From positions 1 to 32,230 of the forward strand of contig SFCS01000015.1 of assembly GCA_004558485.1 (NCBI GenBank): DNA of 32,230 nucleotides, given 5' to 3'. The stretch comes from Ruminococcus sp. GTDB taxonomy: Bacteria > Bacillota > Clostridia > Oscillospirales > Acutalibacteraceae. Both the position numbers and the translations under genes were made by a program. Shown piece by piece: positions 17,201 through 24,778 of this stretch (position 1 is its first letter; each line of letters begins with the position of its first letter). The notes under the pieces were generated by a model, which saw only the letters and a list, made by a program, of their open reading frames with translations, was not told the DNA's origin and ran no database searches.

Positions 17201-17224
17201 GGCGAACCGCTGTCGCGGTTCGCC
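17201..17224. terminator. Second copy of the tsf terminator hairpin
   Basis: Identical to the stem-loop at 16955-16978 (identity extends over about 27 nt). It lies 17 bp after the tsf stop codon. On the minus strand it lacks a following T-run (TTCAGACTG follows), while on the plus strand it is followed by TTTT. It is therefore probably a weak or former terminator for tsf. Confidence 0.7.
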
Positions 17225-17241
17225 TTTTCAAACGGTATGTC

Positions 17242-18168
17242 TTATTTCGCCATCGCGGCAACTTCCTCGGCGAAGTTGTCCTCACGCTTTTGCAGACCCT
17301 CGCCCTTTTCAAAGCGGGTGTAGGCAACAAGCTTCATCGCGCCGCCGGCCTTTTTCGCCTCGGCATCGACATACTGACCGACGGTCATGCTGCTGTCCTT
17401 CACGAACTCCTGATCGAGGAGGCAGTTCTCCTTGAAGAACTTGTGCATACGGCCGTCCACCATCTTCTCAATGATGTTTTCCGGCTTGGAGGCGTTCTTC
17501 GGATCCGCCTGGATCTGCGCAACGGTGATCTCCTTCTCGTGCGCAATGTCCGCAGCGGGAACGGTCTCCTCGCTCAGATAGGGCGCGTTCAGCGCAGCGA
17601 TCTGCATCGCCACATCCTTGCCGCACTCCTTGAGAACATCGGTACCGCTCACAGCGGCATCCGCGTCAAACTTCACCAAAACGCCGATGCGGCCGCCGCC
17701 GTGCACATAGGCAACGACATCGCCCTCATAGCGCACAAAGCGGCGCACGCTCAGGTTTTCGCCGATGACCAGCACATGCTCGCGCAGCGCCTCGGCAACC
17801 GTCGTGCCGGCATCGCCGTAGGGCAGCTCCATGAGCGCCTCGACATCGGCGGGGTTCTTGTCCGCGATCACCGCGGCAACCGTGTGCACAAACTCCTGGA
17901 ACTTGTCGCTCTTGGCGGCAAAGTCGGTCTCCGCATTGACCTCAACGGCAACGCCGACCTTCTTCGCGTCGTCTACATAGGCATAGACGGCGCCCTCAGC
18001 GGCAATGCGCGTCGCTTTCTTCGCGGCGGCAGCCAGTCCCTTTTCGCGCAGCAGGTCAACGGCCTTGTCCATGTCGCCGTCGGCAGCGGTCAGCGCTTTC
18101 TTACATTCCATCATGCCGACGCCGGTCTTTTCACGCAGCGCCTGCACATCTTTCGCAGTAAATGCCAT
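17242..18168 (-). CDS. tsf: Translation elongation factor Ts
   Basis: A 308-aa guanine-nucleotide exchange factor for EF-Tu. The N-terminal UBA-like domain is typical (VQALREKTGVGMMECKKALT at about 9-28, then KAVDLLREKGLAAAAKK). The central dimerisation/core domain contains EVNAETDFAAKSDKF at about 77-91 and the C-terminal region DQEFVKDSSMTVGQYV. AAAGGA precedes the ATG. It follows rpsB by 23 bp, the normal pairing. Confidence 0.98.
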   Translation of the reverse strand: MAFTAKDVQALREKTGVGMMECKKALTAADGDMDKAVDLLREKGLAAAAKKATRIAAEGAVYAYVDDAKKVGVAVEVNAETDFAAKSDKFQEFVHTVAAVIADKNPADVEALMELPYGDAGTTVAEALREHVLVIGENLSVRRFVRYEGDVVAYVHGGGRIGVLVKFDADAAVSGTDVLKECGKDVAMQIAALNAPYLSEETVPAADIAHEKEITVAQIQADPKNASKPENIIEKMVDGRMHKFFKENCLLDQEFVKDSSMTVGQYVDAEAKKAGGAMKLVAYTRFEKGEGLQKREDNFAEEVAAMAK

Positions 18169-18191
18169 ACTTGATCGTCCTTTCCCTCAGA

Positions 18192-18935
18192 TTATTCCGC
18201 AGCGGCTTCTTCGACCTTCTCGGTCTCTTCGGCAGTCTCCGCCGCCTGCGTCTCGCCCTGACGGCCTTCGATGATGGCATCCGCCATGGTCGCGGCAATC
18301 AGCTTCACGGCGCGGATCGCGTCGTCGTTGCCGGGAATGACATAGTCCACATCGTCCGGATCGCAGTTGGTGTCCACGATGGCGACGACCGGGATGCCCA
18401 GCTTCTTCGCCTCGGAGACAGCGATCTTCTCCTTGCGGGGATCCACGATGAACAGCGCACCGGGCAGCTTGTTCATGTCCTGGATACCGCCGAGGAATTT
18501 CTCGAGCTTTTCGATCTCGTGATTAAGCTTGACGACCTCTTTCTTCGGCATGAGGTCAAAGGTGCCGTCCTGCGCCATCGCCTTGAGCTGATTGAGGCGC
18601 GCCACACGGCTGCGGATGGTGCGGAAGTTGGTGAGCATGCCGCCCAGCCAACGGGCATTGACATAGTATGCACCGGCGCGCTCCGCTTCCTCACGGACGG
18701 AGTCCTGCGCCTGCTTCTTGGTGCCGACAAACAGCACCGTCTGACCGTTCGCGGACAGCTCGCGCACGAACATGTACGCCTCTTCCAGCTTGCGGACGGT
18801 CTTCTGCAGATCGATGATGTAGATACCGTTGCGCTCCGTAAAGATATAGGGCGCCATTTTCGGGTTCCAGCGGCGCGTCTGATGTCCGAAGTGGACACCG
18901 GCTTCGAGCAGCTGTTTCATGGATACGACTGACAT
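18192..18935 (-). CDS. rpsB: 30S ribosomal protein S2
   Basis: A 247-aa small-subunit protein with the family segments MKQLLEAGVHFGHQTRRWNP near the N terminus, FVGTKKQAQDSVREEA, YYVNARWLGGMLTNF, and PGALFIVDPRKEKIAVSEA / GIPVVAIVDTNCDPD. The reading frame extends upstream, but I place the start at the ATG of MSVVSMKQ because a strong AAGGAGGAAC lies directly before it. The C terminus is an acidic Glu/Ala-rich tail. Preceded by its own promoter and a structured leader; followed by tsf. Confidence 0.98.
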   Translation of the reverse strand: MSVVSMKQLLEAGVHFGHQTRRWNPKMAPYIFTERNGIYIIDLQKTVRKLEEAYMFVRELSANGQTVLFVGTKKQAQDSVREEAERAGAYYVNARWLGGMLTNFRTIRSRVARLNQLKAMAQDGTFDLMPKKEVVKLNHEIEKLEKFLGGIQDMNKLPGALFIVDPRKEKIAVSEAKKLGIPVVAIVDTNCDPDDVDYVIPGNDDAIRAVKLIAATMADAIIEGRQGETQAAETAEETEKVEEAAAE

Positions 18936-19044
18936 AACTTGTTCCTCCTTGGTTTTACCTCCGCAGCATTTCACAGCCACCGACCGGCACTTCCGGTTGC
19001 GGCACCGACCGCGAAATGTGGTTCTGCGTGCGTTTTGCCGATAT
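18936..19044 (-). promoter_or_regulatory. rpsB 5' leader with candidate autoregulatory structure
   Basis: About 100 nt are transcribed before the rpsB start. They can fold into a closing stem CATTTC/GAAATG (18967-18972 with 19013-19018) enclosing an ACCGG/CCGGT hairpin (18983-18987 with 18993-18997), and they contain two copies of GGTCGGTG. Ribosomal protein genes are often controlled by such leaders binding their own product. Here that is inference from structure and position. Confidence 0.4.
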
Positions 19045-19073
19045 AGTATAGCACGGCTTTCGGAAAATAGCAA
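19045..19073 (-). promoter_or_regulatory. Sigma-A promoter of rpsB-tsf
   Basis: On the minus strand TTGCTA (19068-19073), a 17-bp spacer and TATACT (19045-19050) lie about 110 bp before the rpsB ATG. They are just past the end of the YlmC-type gene. Confidence 0.8.
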
Positions 19074-19088
19074 GTGTTTTTTTATTTT

Positions 19089-19388
19089 TTATCCGAACAA
19101 TCCGCCGAGAATGTTTGTGCCGTTTTTGCGGGCGCGCGGACGGCAGCAGGGCATCGCGTGGTTGACCAGCACCGTCTCGTCGCCGATGACCTCGATCTCC
19201 CGCCACCCGATCACGATGTCGTCCTCTCTGCCGAACAGTCCGAGGCATTTGCTGCGCCCGTGCACCACGATCGCCACGAGCTGTGCCGTGCAGGTGTCCA
19301 CCTCCACATCGTCCACGCAGCCGAGCCGTGTGCCGTCGCAGACATTGATGACCTCCTTGTTGTGCATATCCGTAATCCTGCAGATCAT
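19089..19388 (-). CDS. YlmC/YmxH-family PRC-barrel protein, sporulation-associated
   Basis: A 99-aa single PRC-barrel-like domain (MHNKEVINVCDGTRLG, then VDDVEVDT, WREIEVIGDETVLVN), the form annotated as YlmC/YmxH sporulation proteins in Firmicutes. The molecular function is unknown. A Cys-Cys pair and a basic segment (CCRPRARKNG) precede a short Gly-rich tail. AAGGAGACAG precedes the ATG. It follows sigG by 31 bp and is probably cotranscribed with it, fitting a forespore connection. No clear terminator separates it from the rpsB promoter. Confidence 0.85.
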   Translation of the reverse strand: MICRITDMHNKEVINVCDGTRLGCVDDVEVDTCTAQLVAIVVHGRSKCLGLFGREDDIVIGWREIEVIGDETVLVNHAMPCCRPRARKNGTNILGGLFG

Positions 19389-19419
19389 ATACGCTGTCTC
19401 CTTTACCTACATTATATAG

Positions 19420-20187
19420 CTACAGATTTCCCTTGATCTGTTGCAGCGCGCCTTTTTCCAGGCGGCTGACCTGCGCCTGTGAGATGCCGATCTCGTTCGA
19501 GACCTCGATTTGCGTTTTTCCCTTGAAAAACCGCAGATAGAGAATTTTCTTCTCCCGCTCGTTCAGATGGTTGATCGCCTCCTTGAGCGCGATCTCATCG
19601 AGCCAGTTGCGGTCGTCGTTGTGGTCGCCGACCTGATCGAGCACATAGATGGTGTCGCCGCCGTCGGAATAGACCGGCTCATACAAACTCACCGGCTCAA
19701 CGATCGCCTCGAGCGCCGTCACCACCTCCTCGCGCGGCAGCGACAGCGCCTTTGCGATCTCCTCCACGGTAGGCTCACGCTGATTTTCCGCGATGAGGCG
19801 TTCCTTCACCTGCATCGCCTTATAGGCGGTGTCCCGCACCGAGCGGCTGATGCGGATGCTGTTATTGTCCCGCAGATACCGCCGTATTTCGCCGATGATC
19901 ATGGGGACGGCATAGGTGGAGAAACGGACATTTTGTCGGATGTCAAAGTTGTCGATCGACTTGACAAGGCCGATGCAGCCGACCTGAAACAGGTCGTCGA
20001 GGTTCTCGCCGCGTCCCGTGAACCGCTGTACAACACTCAGCACCAGCCGCAGGTTGCCGTTCACCATTTCGTCCCTTGCCGCCTTATCGCCGTCGCGGAT
20101 GCGCAGCAAAAGCGCCGTTTTCTCCTTCTCGGTCAGCACCTTCAGCGTCGCGGTGTTCACACCGCAAATCTCGACCTTGTTATACAT
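19420..20187 (-). CDS. sigG: Late forespore RNA polymerase sigma factor SigG
   Basis: A 255-aa sigma-70-family factor that directs late forespore genes after engulfment. The N-terminal MYNKVEICGVNTATLKVLTE is characteristic of SigG. Region 2 reads NLRLVLSVVQRF / DDLFQVGCIGLVKSIDNFD / VRFSTYAVPMIIGEIRRYLRD. Region 3 follows, then region 4 with the helix-turn-helix KTQIEVSNEIGISQAQVSRLEK. Length matches the family (~255-260). GGAGG lies 7 nt before the ATG. Directly upstream is a sigma-F-type promoter inside an inverted repeat, and sigE is the upstream neighbour, the conserved spoIIGA-sigE-sigG order. Confidence 0.97.
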   Translation of the reverse strand: MYNKVEICGVNTATLKVLTEKEKTALLLRIRDGDKAARDEMVNGNLRLVLSVVQRFTGRGENLDDLFQVGCIGLVKSIDNFDIRQNVRFSTYAVPMIIGEIRRYLRDNNSIRISRSVRDTAYKAMQVKERLIAENQREPTVEEIAKALSLPREEVVTALEAIVEPVSLYEPVYSDGGDTIYVLDQVGDHNDDRNWLDEIALKEAINHLNEREKKILYLRFFKGKTQIEVSNEIGISQAQVSRLEKGALQQIKGNL

Positions 20188-20197
20188 ATCCGTTCCT

Positions 20198-20236
20198 CCG
20201 TTTCACCGTACTGCTTTCAGTATTGCCGTGAAACGG
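20198..20236 (-). promoter_or_regulatory. Inverted repeat / mRNA hairpin overlapping the sigG ribosome-binding site
   Basis: Perfect 9-nt arms (CCGTTTCAC/GTGAAACGG) at 20228-20236 and 20198-20206 enclose a second stem TACTG/CAGTA (20218-20222 with 20209-20213) with a 4-nt loop. In a read-through transcript from sigE the right arm includes the first two G of the sigG GGAGG. A transcript from the sigma-F-type promoter would start near the apex and lack the left arm. Confidence 0.75.
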
Positions 20237-20247
20237 AAGGCGCATAC
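20218..20247 (-). promoter_or_regulatory. Putative sigma-F promoter of sigG
   Basis: On the minus strand GTATG (20243-20247), a 15-bp spacer and GGCAATACTG (20218-20227) match the Bacillus sigma-F pattern (GYATA, N15, GGNNANAMTR) except for the last base of the -35. It lies in the 63-bp gap between sigE and sigG. Sigma-F transcription of sigG is well established in Bacillus, which supports the call. Confidence 0.65.
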
Positions 20248-20250
20248 AAA

Positions 20251-20973
20251 TTATTCCGCAGTGATGTACTCCGCGCGTTCAATGTCCCGCCGCAGGCGGC
20301 GGATGATCTTTTTCTCCAGGCGGGAGATATACGACTGCGAGATGCCGAGCAGGTCGGCGACCTCCTTTTGCGTGTGCTCCCCCGCACCGTCCATGCCGAA
20401 GCGCAGCTTCATGATGGTGTTCTCCCGCGGGGACAGCTTGGCAAGGCATTGCCGCAAAAGCTGACATTCCGCCTCCTTTTCGACGCCGCGATGGATCTCG
20501 TCGGGATCGCTGCCGAGGATGTCGGACAGCAAAAGCTCGTTGCCGTCCCAGTCCACATTGAGCGGTTCGTCAAAGGACAGCTCATTTTTCTGCTGCGCGA
20601 TCTTGCGCAGATACATGAGAATTTCATTCTCGATACAGCGGGAGGAATAGGTCGCAAGCTTGATGCTGCGCTCGGGACAAAAGGTGTTGACCGCCTTGAT
20701 GAGTCCGATCGTCCCGATGGAGATGAGATCTTCAAGCCCCACACCGGAGCTTTCAAACTTGCGCGCGATATACACCACCAGCCGCAGGTTGTGGGTGATG
20801 AGCGCCTCTCTCGCCGCGGGATCGTGCTCCTTCATGCGGGCAAACACCACCCGCTCCTCTTCCGCCGTCAGCGGCGGCGGGAGCACATCCGCGCCGTTTA
20901 TGTAGTAATTCTCCTCCGTATTGAGAAACCGCCGCAAAAGCCATCGGCGCAGCCGCCAAAGCCATTTCCTCAT
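20251..20973 (-). CDS. sigE: Early mother-cell sigma factor, pro-SigE
   Basis: A 240-aa sigma-70-family factor made as an inactive membrane-associated precursor. The N-terminal ~25 residues are basic and amphipathic (MRKWLWRLRRWLLRRFL), followed by NTEENYYINGADVLPPPLT. This corresponds to the pro-sequence and processing region of Bacillus SigE. Region 2 (GLEDLISIGTIGLIKAVNTF, IKLATYSSRCIENEILMYLR) and region 4 (TQKEVADLLGISQSYISRLEKK) are complete. The start lies 1 nt after the spoIIGA stop. GGGAG is 12 nt before it, so coupling to spoIIGA translation is likely. Confidence 0.97.
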   Translation of the reverse strand: MRKWLWRLRRWLLRRFLNTEENYYINGADVLPPPLTAEEERVVFARMKEHDPAAREALITHNLRLVVYIARKFESSGVGLEDLISIGTIGLIKAVNTFCPERSIKLATYSSRCIENEILMYLRKIAQQKNELSFDEPLNVDWDGNELLLSDILGSDPDEIHRGVEKEAECQLLRQCLAKLSPRENTIMKLRFGMDGAGEHTQKEVADLLGISQSYISRLEKKIIRRLRRDIERAEYITAE

Positions 20974-20974
20974 T

Positions 20975-21826
20975 TCATTTGCCGCTCCCTTTCGTCAGCA
21001 GCTCGCCGATGTCCGTGCCGACGAGCGCCGTATATTCTCCGTGCCCCAGTTCCTCACAAACGGCAAGGTAGCTGCCGGATATGTCGCATAAATTGCCGTT
21101 TTCATCTGCAATTTCCATCTTTTCCGGCAAAAAAGCGGGCAAAAGCCCCGTGCCGCCGAGACTCTTATACGGCACATACCGCACATGGCGAGCATCCCCC
21201 TCCCGCAGCGACGGCGGCAGGATGCTTTTTGCCGCCGCACGGTCGATGAGCACCGCGGGGCTGCCGGAAAACGGCTCGCGCAGGGTACTGCCGGTGTCAT
21301 ACAGGCATCTGCACACCACCGTTTTTCCGCCGCTTTGCAGCAAAAGACGAAAGAGCCTGCCGCGTGGCGCGCGCTTTCGGAGACAGTGCTCCCACACGCA
21401 CACCGCCACATAGCTTATCGCCGTCAGAAGAATCAAAAGCGCCGCCGGCGCGTCATAATAGATGACCCCGTTCACCACGAGAAAGCCCGCGGGGGCTAAA
21501 AAATACCACAGCATCGTCACGATGCCGGAAAAGGCGGCGGACAGGGTGAGCAGCGTCAGCACCGTTTTTCCGAACACGCGCCATCCCCGCAGCGGAAACC
21601 CCACAAGGGTCAAAAGCAGCGTGCCCGCGCACCGTATGAGCAGCGACAGAAGAAAGGAAAGCGGCGGCAAAAACAAAAGGCAGCTCTCCGCCGCGCCGAG
21701 CAGGGCGGCACAAAAAAGCCGCCACCGCCGCACCGGCAGACGCAAAAGCCGTGCCGTGGCGGACAGCAGCAAAAAGTCCACCCACAAATTGAGGATCAGC
21801 AGCACATCTATGTAGACAACGGGCAT
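20975..21826 (-). CDS. spoIIGA: Sigma-E processing aspartic peptidase SpoIIGA
   Basis: A 283-aa membrane protease that cleaves pro-SigE, activated across the septum by SpoIIR. The N-terminal ~145 residues form about five membrane helices beginning MPVVYIDVLLILNLWVDFLL. The cytosolic domain carries the catalytic aspartate in YDTGSTLREPFSG (Asp at about 177). The frame is open further upstream, but this ATG fits the conserved family start and has GGAAGTGA before it. Immediately followed by sigE, its substrate. Confidence 0.95.
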   Translation of the reverse strand: MPVVYIDVLLILNLWVDFLLLSATARLLRLPVRRWRLFCAALLGAAESCLLFLPPLSFLLSLLIRCAGTLLLTLVGFPLRGWRVFGKTVLTLLTLSAAFSGIVTMLWYFLAPAGFLVVNGVIYYDAPAALLILLTAISYVAVCVWEHCLRKRAPRGRLFRLLLQSGGKTVVCRCLYDTGSTLREPFSGSPAVLIDRAAAKSILPPSLREGDARHVRYVPYKSLGGTGLLPAFLPEKMEIADENGNLCDISGSYLAVCEELGHGEYTALVGTDIGELLTKGSGK

Positions 21827-21845
21827 GGCACTCACTTCCGTTATC

Positions 21846-21897
21846 AGTATACGGCAATCCCACCGCGAAAAATGCTGCTTTTGCACCGCGGGAAATG
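21846..21897 (-). promoter_or_regulatory. spoIIGA-sigE promoter region with tandem 14-bp repeat
   Basis: A TATACT -10 (21846-21851) lies 19 bp before the spoIIGA ATG with no recognisable -35. Upstream are two copies of a 14-bp sequence, CATTTCCCGCGGTG (21884-21897) and CATTTTTCGCGGTG (21861-21874), 23 bp apart. In Bacillus the spoIIG promoter needs phosphorylated Spo0A bound to tandem sites. The repeats here are in the right place but are poor matches to the Bacillus 0A box, so the bound protein is inferred. Confidence 0.45.
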
Positions 21898-21908
21898 TCT
21901 TTTTATGC

Positions 21909-21944
21909 AAAAAAGGGCTGCTGCGCCTGTCGGCGCAGCAGCCC
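21909..21944 (-). terminator. Intrinsic terminator of ligA
   Basis: A perfect 13-bp GC-rich stem (GGGCTGCTGCGCC and its complement, loop GACA) is followed by six T on the minus strand, 15 bp past the ligA stop codon. It separates ligA from spoIIGA. Confidence 0.92.
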
Positions 21945-21959
21945 CAAAAGCCTCAAGCC

Positions 21960-23942
21960 TTATGCTTGCAGCATTTTCAAAAATTCCGTTTCGTCGATGA
22001 CGGGGATGCCGAGGGACTGCGCCTTTGTGAGCTTGCTGCCCGCGTCCTCTCCCGCCAACACCATCGTCGTTTTCTTCGACACCGAGGAGGCGGTCTTGCC
22101 GCCGTTTTCCTCGATGAGCGCCGCCGCCTTGTCGCGCTTCATCGTCGGCAGCGTGCCGGTCAGCACAAAGGTCATGCCCGCAAAACGGTCGCCCTTTTGC
22201 TCTGATTTTTCCGTCATGTTCACGCCCGCATCCGCCAGCTGCGCCACAAAGTGGCGCGACTGCGGCAGCGAGAAAAACGCGACCACGCTTTTTGCCATGA
22301 TCTCGCCGAAGCCGTCGATGGCACACAGCGCCGCCTCGTCTGCCGCCATCAGCGCATCCATGCTGCCGAACTGTGCAGCAAGCAGCTTTGCCGCCTTTTG
22401 CCCCACATGGCGGATGCCGAGGGCGAAGATCACACGGAAAAGCGGATTTTGCTTGGACTTTTCAACAGCGTCGCGCAGATTTTCGGCAGAGCGCTCGCCG
22501 AACCCCTCCAGCGCCGCCACCTTTTCATAGTCCAGACGGTAGATGTCATAGGCGGCGGTGATGAGCCCCGCATCGACCAGCTGCTGCAGCACAGCAGGAC
22601 CGAGTCCCTCGATATCCATGGCGTCGCGGGAGGCAAAATGGATGAGATGGCGCAGCACCTGCGCGGGACATTCGGGGTTTTCGCAGCGCAGCGCCGCCTC
22701 CCCCTCCTCACGGAACACGGGCGAGCCGCAGGACGGACACGCGCGCGGCATCGTAAACGGCGGCGTGTACGGCTGATGGTATACAACGCGCACCACCTCA
22801 GGGATGATGTCCCCCGCCTTGCGCAGAGCGACACGGTCGCCGACGGCAAGCCCCTTTTCGCGGATGAAATCCTCGTTGTGCAGCGTGGCGCGGCTGACGG
22901 TCGTCCCCGCCAGCGTCACCGGCTCGAAAATGCCGGTCGGCGTCAGGACGCCCGTGCGGCCGACGGCGACCGTGACATCGAGCAGCGTCGTCTCCTTCTC
23001 CTCCGGCGGATATTTGAACGCCACCGCCCATTTCGGGAATTTTGAGGTTTCGCCCAGCTCCTCTCTGTCGGCAAAATCGTTCACCTTGATGACCGCGCCG
23101 TCGATGTCAAACGGCAGCGTCTGCCGCACCTCGCCGATGCGTTCGATCTCCGCGACCGCCTTTTCGATGTCGTCGGTCACGGTGTAAAACGGGATCATGT
23201 GAAATCCGAGGACCTTCAGGCGTTCCAAGGAGGCGGCGTGCGCCGTCACCGTTTCACCCTCGATCAGCTGCAGATTAAAAACAAAAACATCCAGTCCGCG
23301 CCGACGGGTGACGGCGGGATCCTTCTGCCGCAGCGAGCCCGCCGCAGCGTTGCGGGGATTTTTGAAGGTCTTTTCGCCCTCCTGCTGCTGTTTTTCCACG
23401 AGGGCGGCAAAGCTCTCGCGCGGCATATATACCTCGCCGCGCACAATAAGGTGTGCGACCGGTTCTGTCAGCGTCGTCGGGATGGTGGAAATACCGAGCA
23501 GGTTGGCGGTCACATCCTCCCCCACCAGTCCGTCGCCGCGGGTGGCACCGCGGACAAATTTGCCGTCTCTGTATTCAAGCGCAATGGAAAGCCCGTCGAT
23601 CTTCGGCTCTACCACATAGGTCGGGTGCGGCACGGTCTCCCGCACGCGACGGTCGAAATCCCGCACCTCGGGCAGCGAAAACACATCCTGCAGGCTCGCA
23701 AGCGGCACGGCGTGTGTCACCGGCGTGAACAGTGAGGAAAGCTCTCCGTGCACCCGCTGGGTATAGGAGTCGGGCGTCACAAGCGACGGGAACGCCTCCT
23801 CAAGCGCTTTGAGCTCCCGCGTCAGCGCGTCGAACGCATCGTCCTCGATCTCGGGCGCGTCCTCGTCATAATACCGTTTACTGTGATAATCGATCTGTGC
23901 GCGCAGCTCCCGCACGCGCGCAGCAGCAGTTTCAAAATCCAT
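21960..23942 (-). CDS. ligA: NAD+-dependent DNA ligase
   Basis: A 660-aa ligase joining Okazaki fragments and repair nicks. Domains in order: Ia domain binding NMN (YDEDAPEIEDDAFDAL), adenylation domain with catalytic Lys114 in KIDG, OB fold, a four-Cys zinc finger (CPSCGSPVFREEGEAALRC then ENPECPAQ), helix-hairpin-helix repeats (MDIEGLGPAVLQQLVDAGLI, FGERSAENL, FGEIMAKSV) and a C-terminal BRCT domain (about 585-660). Length is typical. CGGAGGATGTC precedes the ATG. It has its own promoter and terminator. Confidence 0.98.
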   Translation of the reverse strand: MDFETAAARVRELRAQIDYHSKRYYDEDAPEIEDDAFDALTRELKALEEAFPSLVTPDSYTQRVHGELSSLFTPVTHAVPLASLQDVFSLPEVRDFDRRVRETVPHPTYVVEPKIDGLSIALEYRDGKFVRGATRGDGLVGEDVTANLLGISTIPTTLTEPVAHLIVRGEVYMPRESFAALVEKQQQEGEKTFKNPRNAAAGSLRQKDPAVTRRRGLDVFVFNLQLIEGETVTAHAASLERLKVLGFHMIPFYTVTDDIEKAVAEIERIGEVRQTLPFDIDGAVIKVNDFADREELGETSKFPKWAVAFKYPPEEKETTLLDVTVAVGRTGVLTPTGIFEPVTLAGTTVSRATLHNEDFIREKGLAVGDRVALRKAGDIIPEVVRVVYHQPYTPPFTMPRACPSCGSPVFREEGEAALRCENPECPAQVLRHLIHFASRDAMDIEGLGPAVLQQLVDAGLITAAYDIYRLDYEKVAALEGFGERSAENLRDAVEKSKQNPLFRVIFALGIRHVGQKAAKLLAAQFGSMDALMAADEAALCAIDGFGEIMAKSVVAFFSLPQSRHFVAQLADAGVNMTEKSEQKGDRFAGMTFVLTGTLPTMKRDKAAALIEENGGKTASSVSKKTTMVLAGEDAGSKLTKAQSLGIPVIDETEFLKMLQA

Positions 23943-23990
23943 GACATCCTCCGAAGTTCTTGAAATTTTGCTCCGCTTATGCTACACTAT

Positions 23991-24018
23991 AGTATATCAA
24001 TTTTTGGGCGAATTGCAA
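23991..24018 (-). promoter_or_regulatory. Sigma-A promoter of ligA
   Basis: On the minus strand TTGCAA (24013-24018), a 16-bp spacer and TATACT (23991-23996) lie about 50 bp before the ligA ATG, in the gap after yunB. Confidence 0.75.
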
Positions 24019-24021
24019 AGC

Positions 24022-24711
24022 CTATTTTTGCAATCGCTCGGCGCCGTAATCGAAAATTTGCCCCGTGGTGGTCTGATCGTCCCCCGTAACGACCGTATAG
24101 GCGTCCGGCACCTTGCCGAGCAGCACGCTTTCCGCAATGACGAACGGTGTTTCCACCTGCACCGAGGTGTGCGCGGTGGGGACGGCGATGAACAGATCGA
24201 CGGTGATGGTCATTTCGATGCGGTGTGTCGTCTGATTGACACCCGCCGCGGAGAAAACGCTGCCCACGGTGGTGAGCACGCCGCCGCTGACGCCGACGGG
24301 GATGCGGACAAACGGACCGCGCCCCGCAAAATAGCTGCTGCCGAGCAGCGTGCCGACGGGGATCGCCACCGTCATCTCCCGCTTTGCACCGATCCTTTCG
24401 GCAACAGCAGTCGTCACCGCCGCCTTGAGCATGTTGAGACGGCGGGTGTCCGCCTCGGCGGACACGACATTGCCCTCCCCGTCCCTGGTCACGGTCACGA
24501 GCGTGTTATAGTCCGCCTTTTCATCCCCGAGCACCGCCGTGACCGCCTCATTGATCATGCGGGTGACGCGCCACTGCGCCTGCGTTTTGCTGTATTGCGA
24601 CAAAAGCGGCAACAGCTGCCGATCGAGAAAAACGAGCGTGAGGAGCAGCAGTGCCGCCGCGCCGAGGAGTATCAGCCGTCCGCGATGACGGCGACGCACA
24701 GACCATTTCAA
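24022..24711 (-). CDS. yunB: Sporulation protein YunB
   Basis: About 229 aa with one N-terminal membrane helix (LILLGAAALLLLTLVFLDRQL), then a conserved extracytoplasmic domain. The segments typical of YunB are INEAV, YNTLVTVTRDGEGNVVSAEA, VAIPVGTLLGSSYFAGRGP, and a C-terminal VETPFVIAESVLLGKVPDAY. YunB is a sigma-E-dependent sporulation protein of unknown biochemical role in Bacillus. I prefer a TTG start at 24711 because a strong GGGGGG run lies 6 nt before it. An ATG at 24738 (238 aa) has no ribosome-binding site. Divergent from the DUF2079 gene, with only 67 bp between the starts. I see no clear sigma-E promoter there. Confidence 0.88.
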   Translation of the reverse strand: MKWSVRRRHRGRLILLGAAALLLLTLVFLDRQLLPLLSQYSKTQAQWRVTRMINEAVTAVLGDEKADYNTLVTVTRDGEGNVVSAEADTRRLNMLKAAVTTAVAERIGAKREMTVAIPVGTLLGSSYFAGRGPFVRIPVGVSGGVLTTVGSVFSAAGVNQTTHRIEMTITVDLFIAVPTAHTSVQVETPFVIAESVLLGKVPDAYTVVTGDDQTTTGQIFDYGAERLQK

Positions 24712-24778
24712 AGCGATCCCCCCTACTATGAGCACCATATGCGGGAGGGCTTATCCGCGTACCGAAGGAGGTGACGCC

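Noticed and set aside
24712..24778. Sigma-E promoter for yunB in the divergent gap
   Set aside because: A CATATGGT segment is present, but no ATA-type -35 at the right distance could be found, so I do not call it.
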